From NCBI RefSeq assembly GCF_024662235.1, contig NZ_CP096276.1, positions 4,650,001 to 4,714,000 on the forward strand: a stretch of DNA of 64,000 nt, in the 5' to 3' direction. The notes beneath the pieces were generated by a model. The model was not told where the DNA came from, made no database searches, and saw only the letters and a list, made by a program, of their open reading frames with translations. Made by a program: the position numbers and the translations under genes. This DNA comes from Pimelobacter simplex. Its GTDB lineage: Bacteria > Actinomycetota > Actinomycetes > Propionibacteriales > Nocardioidaceae. The stretch's first letter is position 1. Each line of letters begins with the position of its first letter. Positions 1 to 7,857 of the stretch are shown here, piece by piece.

Positions 1-847
1 GGAAGCGGCTGAGCACGCGCCCGTCGGGTCCGAGCTTGACGATCTGGTTGGTGCCGAGCAGGGCGACGTAGACGTTGCCGGAGCGGGCGATCCCGAAGCC
101 GTCGGGGAGGTCGAGCGGGCCTGACGTCCAGACCGTGGCGAGCTTGCCGGCGCTGCCGTCGGCCCGCACCGGGATCCGGTAGAGGTGGCCGCGGAGCAGG
201 TCGAGCGGGTCGGTGGTCGTCTGCTGCGTGACCAGGAACGAGCGCCGGGCGGCGTCGTAGACCAGGCCGGTGGTGCCGAAGCCGGCCGCACCGGCCAGCT
301 TCTTCGAGCGGAACCACGGCCGCGGTGTACCGCCGGCGGCGGGGATCCGCCAGATGACGTCCTGGCCGTAGTCGCTGACGAACAAGGCCCCGCCGGGGCC
401 CCACGTCGCGTAGTTGGGGATCGGCTTGCCGCCTCGGGCCAGGGCGGGCAGCGTCGCCTGCACCTTGAACCGTCCGGTGCGGGTGTTGAGCGTGAGCACC
501 CGGGACCGCGACTTCTCCAGCAGGACGAGGCGTCCCCGCGCGTCGGACGTGGCGACCTGGACGCCGTGCGGCTTGGCGAGGTCCTGGCCGGGCACGGTCC
601 ACGAGCGCAGCAGGGTGCCGCTCGCCGTCCACTCGAAGACCCGCGAGGCGATCTTGTCGCCCATCGGGTTCGTGTAGGTCGCGGCGTAGACGCGGCCGTT
701 GGGCGCCACGTGGACGTAGGCCGGGAAGCCCGGCGCGCCGACGCGCGCGAAGACGCGGGTCTGCCACGGCGGGGCTTCCGCGGCCGATGCGGGCGCGACG
801 AGAGCGAGCGCGGCGACGACGGCGAGCGCGAGGAGGCGGGCGATCAC
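1..847 (-). CDS. Secreted SMP-30/gluconolactonase-like beta-propeller protein (3' end cut by window)
   Basis: The reading frame starts at GTG 847 and runs off the left edge, giving about 282 residues without a stop. It opens with a clear Sec signal peptide: MIAR, then an Ala/Leu/Val-rich core, ending near APASAAEA. The mature part has repeated short beta-propeller-like units of the SMP-30/gluconolaconase/NHL kind, such as NGRVYAAT, PHGVQVATSDARG, LFVSDYGQDVIW and PDGFGIARSGNVYVALL. Such proteins are usually extracytoplasmic lactonases or sugar/ligand-binding propellers; the substrate cannot be told. The start overlaps the stop of the upstream amine oxidase by four bases (GTGA), so the two are translationally coupled and probably act together. 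The family call is from motif pattern only, and the C-terminal part is not visible. Confidence 0.75.
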   Translation of the reverse strand, partial: MIARLLALAVVAALALVAPASAAEAPPWQTRVFARVGAPGFPAYVHVAPNGRVYAATYTNPMGDKIASRVFEWTASGTLLRSWTVPGQDLAKPHGVQVATSDARGRLVLLEKSRSRVLTLNTRTGRFKVQATLPALARGGKPIPNYATWGPGGALFVSDYGQDVIWRIPAAGGTPRPWFRSKKLAGAAGFGTTGLVYDAARRSFLVTQQTTTDPLDLLRGHLYRIPVRADGSAGKLATVWTSGPLDLPDGFGIARSGNVYVALLGTNQIVKLGPDGRVLSRF

Positions 848-2340
848 AGCTTGTCCAGCACCTCGATCGCGGCGCGCTCGCCGGAGCGGACGGCGCCGTC
901 CATATAGCCGTTCCAGTAGGTCGAGGTCTCGGTCCCGGCCCAGTGGATCCGGCGGAACGGCGTCCGGATGTGCCGGCCGTGCTGGGTCATCACGCCGGGG
1001 GCGTAGATCGCGGTCGGCCCACCGCCGGTCCAGCGCTCCTTGGTCCAGTCGTGCTCGGTGTACTCGATCGGGCGCAGCGCCTTGTCGCCGAACATCCGGG
1101 CGAAGCCCTCGAGGACGGCGGTCCGGCGCTCGGCGACCGAGCGGGTGCCGTACTGGCGCCAGGTCGAGCCACCGACGAAGGCGAGCAGGATGCCGTGGCC
1201 GGTGTCCTTGACGCCGTTGTCGAAGGCCGCGCGGACCGCGCCGGAGTCGGCGATGCCGAAGCCGGTCAGGCCGTCCTCGCGCCAGAACGGCTTGTCGTAG
1301 ACGGCGTCGCACTTCATCAGCTTGCCCATCTGGAGGTGCTGGAGGAGCGCGCGGCGACCGGCCGGCAGGCCGGGGGCGAAGTCGATGCCGAGGACCTGCT
1401 TGGGCGGCGCGGCGACGATCACCCGGCGGGCCTGCACCCGCCCGCGACGGGTGTGCACGCGCACGCCGTGCCCGACGTGCTCGATCCGGGTCACGGCCGC
1501 GCCGAGCGCGACGCGCTTGCCGAGCTTCTTGGCCAGCAGCAGCGGCACCCGCTGGGAGCCGCCGACGAAGCGGCTCTCCTGGGCGCCGTCGACGGTGTCG
1601 GAGTTGCGCTCGAACGTGCCGATCGTGGCCTCGTTGCCCGAGCACGCGATGTAGTGCAGGACGAAGAGCAGCGAGAGCTCGTCGGGGTCGGAGCCGAAGC
1701 CGGGCTGGGTCCAGGCGCGGATGAGGTGCTCGACCCCGCGGCTGTTGATCGTGTTGCGGCGCAGCCAGTCGCCGAGCGTCGTACGGTCCCACTCGGCGGC
1801 GCGCGGGTGGGCCCACGGCGCGTCGACGGGGACCTGGGCGGCGAAGGCGTTGAGCCGCTTGAGGGCGAGGGCGGCATCGAGCAGGATCGTCGGGTCCGGC
1901 GGGATGGTGCCGGTGAACTCCTGGCGGCCGAGAAGCGTGGAGATGTAGACGTTCTTGCCGGTGACGTACTCGTCGAAGGTCGCGACGCCGAGCTGGCGGG
2001 CCAGGCGCTTGATGTGGTCCTGGGTCGGGCCGACGAAGGCGCCGCCGGCCTCGATCGTGCCGCCGCTGCGGAGCTCGTGGTTGAGCACCCGGCCGCCGAC
2101 CCGCTTGCGCGCCTCGACGACGAGCACCGACTTGCCGGAGCGGGCGACCTGGCGCGCCGCGACCAGCCCGGCGATGCCGGCGCCGACCACGACGACGTCC
2201 ACCTTGCGGGGCAGCCGGCCCTGGAGCGTGGCCGCGGTGACCTCCTGCTCGAGGGCGTCCGTGGCGAGCAGGCCGATCGCGGCCGCACCTCCGGCCAGGA
2301 CTCCACGACGACCCAGCGGACTCGAGCTCAGCGTGCTCAC
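844..2340 (-). CDS. FAD-dependent flavin amine oxidase, Tat-exported (498 aa)
   Basis: The product is a flavin-containing amine oxidase (monoamine oxidase/LSD1 fold). After a twin-arginine type N-terminus (SPLGRRGVLAGG followed by a hydrophobic Ala-rich stretch) comes the dinucleotide-binding motif VVGAGIAGLVAARQ with the following acidic VVEARKRVGGR. The C-terminal FAD motif is present as HWAGTETSTYWNGYMDGA. The family oxidises primary amines or amino-acid-like substrates to aldehydes or imino acids with release of H2O2. GTG 2340 is chosen because GGAGG lies just upstream; GTG 2346 is an alternative two codons earlier. It is divergent from a TetR gene, with a dyad between them, so TetR control is likely. 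The Tat signal and coupling to a secreted propeller protein suggest work outside the membrane. Confidence 0.85.
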   Translation of the reverse strand: MSTLSSSPLGRRGVLAGGAAAIGLLATDALEQEVTAATLQGRLPRKVDVVVVGAGIAGLVAARQVARSGKSVLVVEARKRVGGRVLNHELRSGGTIEAGGAFVGPTQDHIKRLARQLGVATFDEYVTGKNVYISTLLGRQEFTGTIPPDPTILLDAALALKRLNAFAAQVPVDAPWAHPRAAEWDRTTLGDWLRRNTINSRGVEHLIRAWTQPGFGSDPDELSLLFVLHYIACSGNEATIGTFERNSDTVDGAQESRFVGGSQRVPLLLAKKLGKRVALGAAVTRIEHVGHGVRVHTRRGRVQARRVIVAAPPKQVLGIDFAPGLPAGRRALLQHLQMGKLMKCDAVYDKPFWREDGLTGFGIADSGAVRAAFDNGVKDTGHGILLAFVGGSTWRQYGTRSVAERRTAVLEGFARMFGDKALRPIEYTEHDWTKERWTGGGPTAIYAPGVMTQHGRHIRTPFRRIHWAGTETSTYWNGYMDGAVRSGERAAIEVLDKL

Positions 2341-2345
2341 CGGCA

Positions 2346-2385
2346 CCTCCGAAAGATGAATCTGTGTCAGGTTCGGCTTCGGAGG
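2346..2385. promoter_or_regulatory. Inverted repeat between amine oxidase and TetR gene, candidate TetR operator
   Basis: The arms CCTCCGAA (2346-2353) and TTCGGAGG (2378-2385) are exact reverse complements, 24 bases apart. The left arm contains the Shine-Dalgarno sequence of the amine oxidase and the right arm abuts the -10 region of the TetR gene. Binding here could silence both divergent genes. Operator function is inferred from position and symmetry. Confidence 0.4.
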
Positions 2386-2386
2386 C

Positions 2387-2392
2387 TACACT
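2387..2392 (+). promoter_or_regulatory. -10 element TACACT of a leaderless tetR transcript
   Basis: TACACT fits the actinobacterial -10 consensus TAnnnT. It is followed by exactly six bases and then the ATG at 2399, so transcription should begin on the start codon. No Shine-Dalgarno sequence is present. The same 6-base geometry recurs before six other genes in the window. Confidence 0.55.
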
Positions 2393-2398
2393 GCGCGC

Positions 2399-3085
2399 AT
2401 GTCCTCCGCCACCGTCGACGGCCCAACGAACGAGCCGCCGCGCGGTGCCGCCGGTCCGACCCGGCGCCGGCTCCCCACCCAGGCGCGGTCCCGCGAACGC
2501 GTCGAGCGGATCCTCGACGCCGCCGCCCAGCTCGTCGTCGCCGAGGGGGTCGAGGGACTCACCACGCGCTCCATCGCCGAGGCCGCCGGGCTGCCCGTGG
2601 CCTCGCTGTACCAGTACTTCGCCGACAAGGAGTCGGTCCTCCTCGCCCTCTGCGAGCGGGACATGGCCGAGATGGACGACCAGGTCGCCACCGACCTCGC
2701 CCGGCTCGCCGAGAGCGGCGAGCTCACGCTGGGCGCGATGATCGACACCGCGATGCGCGCGTTCGTCACCGTCTACCACCGGCGTCCGGCGTTCATGCAG
2801 ATCTGGATGCGCGGGCGGACCAACGCCGCCATCTACGACTACGGCCGCCACCACAACAAGCGGATCGCCGAGAACCTCCTCGCCTTCGGCGTCGACACCG
2901 GCCTCATCGCGACCACCCGGTTCGCCCCCGAGCAGCTCGTCGCCGTCGCCGAGCTCGCCGTCGAGGTGGGCGACCGCGCCTTCCAGCTCGCCTTCGAGGG
3001 CGACCCCCGCGGCGACTCCTTCCTCGTCGACCAGGCCATCGAGCTCGTCACCGGCTACCTCGACCGGATCGCGAGCGAGCAGTGA
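2399..3085 (+). CDS. TetR/AcrR family transcriptional regulator (228 aa)
   Basis: The N-terminal helix-turn-helix domain (about residues 22-70) is typical of TetR: RERVERILDAAAQLVVAEG, TTRSIAEAAGLPVASLYQYF, then ADKESVLLALCE. The C-terminal ligand domain has the TetR_C_11-like run MDDQVATDLARLA. It starts at ATG 2399 with no ribosome-binding site, consistent with a leaderless mRNA. It overlaps the next gene by a GTGA and is divergent from the amine oxidase. It probably represses one or both flanking units; the ligand is unknown. Confidence 0.9.
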   Translation: MSSATVDGPTNEPPRGAAGPTRRRLPTQARSRERVERILDAAAQLVVAEGVEGLTTRSIAEAAGLPVASLYQYFADKESVLLALCERDMAEMDDQVATDLARLAESGELTLGAMIDTAMRAFVTVYHRRPAFMQIWMRGRTNAAIYDYGRHHNKRIAENLLAFGVDTGLIATTRFAPEQLVAVAELAVEVGDRAFQLAFEGDPRGDSFLVDQAIELVTGYLDRIASEQ

Positions 3086-3726
3086 CCGACGCCCTCCGGG
3101 CGGACGTCGCCGCGGCGGCGCGACGCCTGGCCGAGGCCGGCCTGCTCGTCGGCACCGCCGGCAACGTCAGCGCCCGTACGGCTGACCTGGTCGCCATCAC
3201 CGCGACCGGGGTGGCGCTCGGCTCGTGCACGCCGTCCGAGGTCACCGTCGTGTCGCTGACCGGCGCGGTCGTCGAGGGGACGCTGGCCCCGACCAGCGAG
3301 CTCGCCCTCCACCTCGGCGTGTACGCCGACGGGCCCGCCGCCGCGGTCGTCCACACCCACGCCCCCTTCGCGACGGCCGTGGCCTGCGTGCTCGACGCGC
3401 TGCCGGTGCTGCACTACCAGCAGCTCGCGCTGGGCGGCGAGATCCGCGTGGCGCCGTACGCGACCTTCGGGACGGACGAGCTCGCCGGACACGTCCGGGC
3501 GGGCTTGGAGGGACGCTCCGCCACCCTGCTGGCCAACCACGGCTCGGTCACCGTCGGCGCCTCGCTCGACGCCGCCGTCGAGAACGCGCTGCTCCTCGAG
3601 TGGCTGTGCCAGCTCCACCACCGCGCCAGCGCGCTCGGCGCCCCGCGCGTGCTCACCGAGCAGCAGCAGCTCGACGTCATCCAGGCCGCGCTCGCACGCG
3701 GCTACGGCACGCCCCAGGAGATCTGA
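3082..3726 (+). CDS. Class II aldolase/adducin family protein (214 aa)
   Basis: This is a class II (zinc-dependent) aldolase of the fuculose-phosphate/ribulose-phosphate epimerase superfamily. The N-terminal phosphate-binding signature GTAGNVSAR, the substrate motif APTSELALHLGVY, the zinc ligands VVHTHAPFATAVA and the later ANHGSVTVG are all present. The usual length is about 210-220 residues. The start is GTG 3082, overlapping the TetR stop (GTGA). The ATG of the sugar kinase follows its stop with no gap, so TetR, aldolase and kinase form one operon. Members cleave a phosphorylated ketose or deoxy sugar to DHAP plus an aldehyde. The substrate cannot be deduced, and no isomerase gene is adjacent. 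Confidence 0.85.
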   Translation: MTDALRADVAAAARRLAEAGLLVGTAGNVSARTADLVAITATGVALGSCTPSEVTVVSLTGAVVEGTLAPTSELALHLGVYADGPAAAVVHTHAPFATAVACVLDALPVLHYQQLALGGEIRVAPYATFGTDELAGHVRAGLEGRSATLLANHGSVTVGASLDAAVENALLLEWLCQLHHRASALGAPRVLTEQQQLDVIQAALARGYGTPQEI

Positions 3727-4644
3727 ATGACCATGACCGTCGCCGCCGTGGGCGTGCACGTCCTCGACACCCACGTGCTGGGGATCTCCTCGATCCCCGA
3801 GGGCTCGGACGGCCAGCTCGTCGACACGATCCGGATGTCCGCCGCGGGCACCGCCGGCGGGACGGCGCTCGTGCTCGCCCGACTCGGAGCCACCGTCCGC
3901 TCGTACGGCGCCGTCGGCGACGACCCGGTCGGCGACACGCTGCTGGCCCTGCTGGCGCGCTCGGGCGTCGACGTCGGCGGCCTGGTCCGCAAGCCCGAGG
4001 CCCAGACGTCGGCATCGGTGCTGCCCGTCCGTCCCGACGGCGCCCGCCCGGCCTGGCACTGCATCGGAGCGAACGGCGCCTTCACGCTCGCCGACCTGCC
4101 CTCCGACGTCCTCGACGGGGTCACGCACCTGCACCTCGGCGGGCCGGAGTTCCTCGGCGGCGACGCGGCCGGCGAGCTGCTCGCCCGGGCGCGGGCCGCG
4201 GGGATCACCACGTCGGTCGACGTCCTCGCGCCGGGCGATCCGGACATGCTCGCCTGGATCGCCGCCGCCCTCCCCCACACCGACTACCTCCTGCCCAACG
4301 ACGAGCAGGTGCTCGGCTTCACCGGCGCCACCTCGCTCGCCGACGGCGCCCGGGCCCTGCTCGACCAGGGCGTCGGCTGCGTCGCGGTCACCCAGGGTGC
4401 CCGCGGAGCGCTCGTCGCCCAGGGCACGGACGTGACCGAGGTGCCGGCGTACCCGGTGGCGGTGGTGGACACCACCGGCTGCGGCGACGCCTTCTCGGCC
4501 GGCTTCCTGCGCGGCCTCTCGCTCGGCCGAGACCCGGTCTCGGCCGCGGCCCTCGGCTGCGCCACCGCCGCCCAGGTGGCGCAGGGGCTCGGCAGCGACG
4601 CCGGGACCTACGACCTCGCCTCGGTCGAGGCGCTCACGGCCTAG
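3727..4644 (+). CDS. PfkB family carbohydrate kinase (305 aa)
   Basis: This is a ribokinase-like sugar or nucleoside kinase. It has the N-terminal glycine-rich AAGTAGGTALVLARLGA (PfkB signature 1 region) and the C-terminal signature DTTGCGDAFSAGFLRGL with the catalytic aspartate in GCGDAF. The length is typical. The start ATG 3727 directly follows the aldolase stop and has AGGAG six bases upstream. Together with the class II aldolase it would phosphorylate and split a sugar, as in short deoxysugar salvage routes. No isomerase is encoded alongside, so the pathway is incomplete here or uses an unlinked enzyme. Confidence 0.88.
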   Translation: MTMTVAAVGVHVLDTHVLGISSIPEGSDGQLVDTIRMSAAGTAGGTALVLARLGATVRSYGAVGDDPVGDTLLALLARSGVDVGGLVRKPEAQTSASVLPVRPDGARPAWHCIGANGAFTLADLPSDVLDGVTHLHLGGPEFLGGDAAGELLARARAAGITTSVDVLAPGDPDMLAWIAAALPHTDYLLPNDEQVLGFTGATSLADGARALLDQGVGCVAVTQGARGALVAQGTDVTEVPAYPVAVVDTTGCGDAFSAGFLRGLSLGRDPVSAAALGCATAAQVAQGLGSDAGTYDLASVEALTA

Positions 4645-4668
4645 GCCCCGAGGTGGCACGATCGGCAC

Positions 4669-5061
4669 ATGGCAGGCACCACCAGAACCACCCCGGGCGT
4701 CGAGGGCCGGGCGCTCAGCCGGCTTCCGTGGCGCCAGCGCAACGCCTGGCTGATCCCCGGCATCGCCGGCGGCATCGCGAACCTGGTCGCGCCCATGATC
4801 GGCTCGCCACGGGCCGCCTGGGGGCTGGCCGGGGTGATCGGCGGCGTGCTGTGGCAGCTCGCCTACCGGCGCGACCTGGTCGAGCGGCTGACGTTCCCGG
4901 TGGCCTTGGTGACGGTGTCGGGCGTCATGGCGCTGCTCCCGAACGCGACGTTCGAGATGACGGACCGCGGCGTGGTGTTCGGGCTGGGGGTGCTCGTCGG
5001 GTTGGTGTGGACCGAGCACTGGTCGAGGTGGCGCGACCGGAGGCCGCAAGGAGCGGCGTGA
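4669..5061 (+). CDS. Small integral membrane protein of unknown function (130 aa)
   Basis: No family is recognised. The protein begins with a basic 25-residue tail (RLPWRQRNAW) followed by about three or four hydrophobic segments: LIPGIAGGIANLVAPMIG, AAWGLAGVIGGVLWQLAY, LTFPVALVTVSGVMALL and GVVFGLGVLVGLVW. It ends in a basic WRDRRPQGAA tail. The six bases before ATG 4669 are preceded by CACGAT, a weak match to a leaderless -10 element. It is monocistronic or a loose follower of the kinase (24-base gap). Nothing in it suggests catalysis. Confidence 0.6.
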   Translation: MAGTTRTTPGVEGRALSRLPWRQRNAWLIPGIAGGIANLVAPMIGSPRAAWGLAGVIGGVLWQLAYRRDLVERLTFPVALVTVSGVMALLPNATFEMTDRGVVFGLGVLVGLVWTEHWSRWRDRRPQGAA

Positions 5062-5166
5062 TCGGGGCGCTCGCCGCCTGACAAGGGGCATGCGCCCCCA
5101 CGACCCCCGGCGCAGCGGCAACCCGGCGCGCCGAGCGAGCGCCGGCGCCGTGGCACGATCGCGTCC

Positions 5167-5781
5167 ATGGAGACGACGCCGGTGATCCGCCCCCAGACCC
5201 CCCAGGACGACGACGCGGTCGCCCGCCTGGTCGCCCAGGCCTTCGGCGACGAGGGTACGGCGGTCGTCGACGTCTGGGCCGACGTGGTGGCGCGCGGGCT
5301 CGACCGCGCTCAGCTCGTGGCCGTCGAGGACGACGACGAGGGCCGCGTGGTCGGTCACGTGGGTCTCAGCCACGGGTGGCTGGATGCGCGGCAGGCGCTG
5401 GTCGACGTGCTGGTGCTGAGCCCGCTGAGCGTCGCGCCCGACCGCCAGGCCGCCGGGATCGGTACGGCGCTCCTGGCCGCCGCGGTCGCCGAGGCCGAGC
5501 GGCTGGGGGCGCCGGTGGTGGTGCTGGAGGGCGATCCGGGCTACTACTCGCGGCGCGGGTGGGTGCCGGGCGCGGAGCACGGGATCGAGGCGCCGTCGGC
5601 GCGGATCCTGGGGCCGGCGTTCCAGGTGGTGCTGCTGGACGGGCACGAGGAGTGGATGACCGGCCGCGTCGTCTACCGCGAGGTGTGGTGGGAGCACGAC
5701 GCGACCGGCCTGCGCGACCCGCACCTGGCGCAGGTCGAAGAGGTGCTCACGCGTCGTAGTCGACCCGCAGCTCCTCGGTGA
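5167..5781 (+). CDS. GNAT family N-acetyltransferase (204 aa)
   Basis: This is a Gcn5-related acetyltransferase. The acetyl-CoA binding motif A is seen as LSVAPDRQAAGIGTALLAAA (about residues 82-101), followed by motif B-like VVVLEGDPGYYSRRGWVPG. It resembles the predicted acetyltransferases of the YhbS type. The last 35 bases overlap the 3' end of the convergent desaturase fusion, a sign of tight packing. The substrate is unknown. The 105-base gap before it holds no other gene. Confidence 0.82.
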   Translation: METTPVIRPQTPQDDDAVARLVAQAFGDEGTAVVDVWADVVARGLDRAQLVAVEDDDEGRVVGHVGLSHGWLDARQALVDVLVLSPLSVAPDRQAAGIGTALLAAAVAEAERLGAPVVVLEGDPGYYSRRGWVPGAEHGIEAPSARILGPAFQVVLLDGHEEWMTGRVVYREVWWEHDATGLRDPHLAQVEEVLTRRSRPAAPR

Positions 5782-7738
5782 CGGGGTGTGCCTGGCAGGT
5801 GAGGACGTAACCGTCGGCGACCTCGTCCTCGTCGAGCACGTGGTTCTGGTCCATCACGGCCTGGCCGAGCACGACCTTGGCCCGGCAGGTGCCGCACGCC
5901 CCGCCCGCGCATGAGTACGGCGGATCGATCCCCCGCTGCAGGGCGGCGTCGAGCACCGAGTCGCCCGTCGAGGTGAGCGGGAAGGTCGTCTCGGTGCCGT
6001 CGAGGGCGACCGTGACCTGGCTGGTGATGTCGGGCAGCGCGAGCGCGGGGCCCGCCACCACGTGGAAGACCTCGGTCAGCACCTGCCCGGTGCCGGGCAC
6101 CCGGCCGAGCGCGTCGCGGACGTCGTCGACCATCTCCTGCGGGCCGCACAGGAACCAGGCGGCGACGCCGGCCGCGTCCGGCACGAGCTCGGCGACCAGG
6201 GCGGGCGTGATCCGGCCGGGGACGACGCCGGGGGCCGTCTCGCGGGAGCGCACGTGGTGCACGACCAGGCGCTCGCCGTACCGGTCCTGCCAGGCGGCGA
6301 GCTCGTCGGCGAACATGGTCGACGCGGCCGTCCGGTTGCCGTAGACGAGCGTGAACCGGCTGTCCGGCTCGGCGTCGAGGGTGGTCGCGATGGTCGACAT
6401 CAGGGGGGTGACGCCCGAGCCGGCGACCACCCCCACGTGGTGCCGTACGGCGGCCGGGTCGAGGCGGACGTGGAAGGCGCCGGCCGGCGTCATCACGTCG
6501 AGCAGGTCCCCGGCGACCAGCCGCTCGTTGACGTACGTCGAGAACTGCCCGCCCGGCACGTGCTTGACCGCGACCCGCAGGGTGCCGGGTCCGTCCGAGG
6601 CCACCGGCGCGACGAGGGAGTAGCTGCGCCGCACCTCCTCGCCGTCGATCACCGCACGCAGCGTGAGGTGCTGCCCCTGCACGTACCGGTACGACGCCAC
6701 GAGGTCGTCCGGCACGTCGAAGGTGATCGCGACGGCGTCGCTGCTCACCGGCTCGACCGCGCGCACCCGCAGCGGGTGGAAGGTGGGCCGGCGGGTGATC
6801 TCGTCGGTGAGCCGGCGCCAGGTGCGGTACTCGCTGGGTGTCAGCGAGCGGCCGAACCACGTGGAGATGGCGGCGTTGCGGTCGAGGTAGGCCTGCTCGT
6901 TGCGCCGCCACGCACGGATGTAGCGGTAGAACGGGATGCTCGGGTGCAGGTGGTGCACCAGGTGGTAGTTCTGGTAGACGAACAGCGGCGTCAGCAGGCC
7001 CTCGCCGCCGACCCGCACTCTGGTCGCGCGGTACTTGTCCTCGCGCTGGGTCACGGTGAGCCCGTGGTGCGGCAGGTAGTCGAACCACCAGGCCAGGATG
7101 AGCATCCCGATGCGCTGGGGCAGCAGGAACGCCCAGAACAGCTCGCTCCCGTAGCCCGCGGCCGCGATCGCGACGAAGCCGCCGATCACCGCGGTGAAGA
7201 GCGTGAAGGTCGCGGCCACCTCGCGCCGCGGGCGGTCCCGCAGCCGGCTCAGGTAGAACACGACATACCAGATGTCGATGGTCGCCCAGCGCAGCGGCAG
7301 CTGCCAGGCCGGCCCCTCCTCGCACCAGGCGTCGGGGTCGATCGACTTGGGCTCGTTGGTGTTGCGGTGGTGCTCGATGTGGATGAACTTCACCAGTGGG
7401 TACGTCGCCCACGGCACCACGAGCAGCACCGAGAGGTGCCCGAGCGCGTTGTTGGCGCGGGTGTGGGTGCTGATCGCGTGGTGGGTCGACTCGTGCAGCA
7501 CGCTGAACATCAGGAACGTGACCGCGGCGCCCATGGGCACCGTCAGCCAGGGCGTGAGGCCCCACACCAGCACGCCCGCCATCTCGACGGCGAACAGCGC
7601 CAGCGTGCCGACGTACAGGGCGACGGTGGGCCAGGCCATCGCCGGAACCCGCTCACCGGGGTCCGGCAGTCCCGAGACGGACTGGGGGAGCTGAGCACGC
7701 GGCGCCGCCGGGGCGGTCGTGGTCGGAAGGCTCTGCAT
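5747..7738 (-). CDS. Fatty acid desaturase fused to FAD/NAD reductase and [2Fe-2S] ferredoxin (663 aa)
   Basis: This is one polypeptide with two normally separate halves. The N-terminal membrane-bound di-iron desaturase/hydroxylase domain (about 30-310) carries three histidine boxes: HESTHH (~81), HIEHH (~119) and HLVHH (~257), within several membrane helices. The C-terminal half is a ferredoxin-reductase flavoprotein: FAD site VRRSYSLV, NAD site GVVAGSGVTPLMS, then a plant-type ferredoxin with cysteines near 610, 615, 618 (CAGGACGTC) and 648 (LTCQAHP). It should draw electrons from NAD(P)H without partners. In mycobacteria the stearoyl-CoA desaturase and its reductase are separate genes. ATG 7738 is used; an in-frame TTG at 7792 would add 18 residues. 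It is divergent from an aldehyde dehydrogenase with a dyad between. Substrate: acyl chain, or possibly alkane given the neighbours. Confidence 0.9.
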   Translation of the reverse strand: MQSLPTTTAPAAPRAQLPQSVSGLPDPGERVPAMAWPTVALYVGTLALFAVEMAGVLVWGLTPWLTVPMGAAVTFLMFSVLHESTHHAISTHTRANNALGHLSVLLVVPWATYPLVKFIHIEHHRNTNEPKSIDPDAWCEEGPAWQLPLRWATIDIWYVVFYLSRLRDRPRREVAATFTLFTAVIGGFVAIAAAGYGSELFWAFLLPQRIGMLILAWWFDYLPHHGLTVTQREDKYRATRVRVGGEGLLTPLFVYQNYHLVHHLHPSIPFYRYIRAWRRNEQAYLDRNAAISTWFGRSLTPSEYRTWRRLTDEITRRPTFHPLRVRAVEPVSSDAVAITFDVPDDLVASYRYVQGQHLTLRAVIDGEEVRRSYSLVAPVASDGPGTLRVAVKHVPGGQFSTYVNERLVAGDLLDVMTPAGAFHVRLDPAAVRHHVGVVAGSGVTPLMSTIATTLDAEPDSRFTLVYGNRTAASTMFADELAAWQDRYGERLVVHHVRSRETAPGVVPGRITPALVAELVPDAAGVAAWFLCGPQEMVDDVRDALGRVPGTGQVLTEVFHVVAGPALALPDITSQVTVALDGTETTFPLTSTGDSVLDAALQRGIDPPYSCAGGACGTCRAKVVLGQAVMDQNHVLDEDEVADGYVLTCQAHPVTEELRVDYDA

Positions 7739-7789
7739 GGGACGTGAACGTAGGAGCCCGGACCCCCTCAGGGCCTTGGACGCCAGTCC

Positions 7790-7809
7790 CAAATTGCACC
7801 CTGCATTTG
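7790..7809. promoter_or_regulatory. Dyad in the desaturase/aldehyde dehydrogenase divergent promoter
   Basis: CAAAT (7790-7794) and ATTTG (7805-7809) flank TGCACCCTGC, giving near-symmetry centred in the 119-base region between two divergent genes. It is A/T-rich against the local background, and TGCA/TTTG elements recur at the GMC and alkB promoters. A PucR-type regulator site is a guess from context. Confidence 0.35.
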
Positions 7810-7857
7810 TCCGCAGGCCCGTACCTGCGGGGATGCGCGGTCCCGAGACTGGGCGCC

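Noticed and set aside
787..3726. A 979-residue plus-strand protein ending in the class II aldolase
   Set aside because: Only the last 214 residues are real; the rest is antisense to the amine oxidase and out of frame with the TetR gene. The GTG at 3082 is the natural start.
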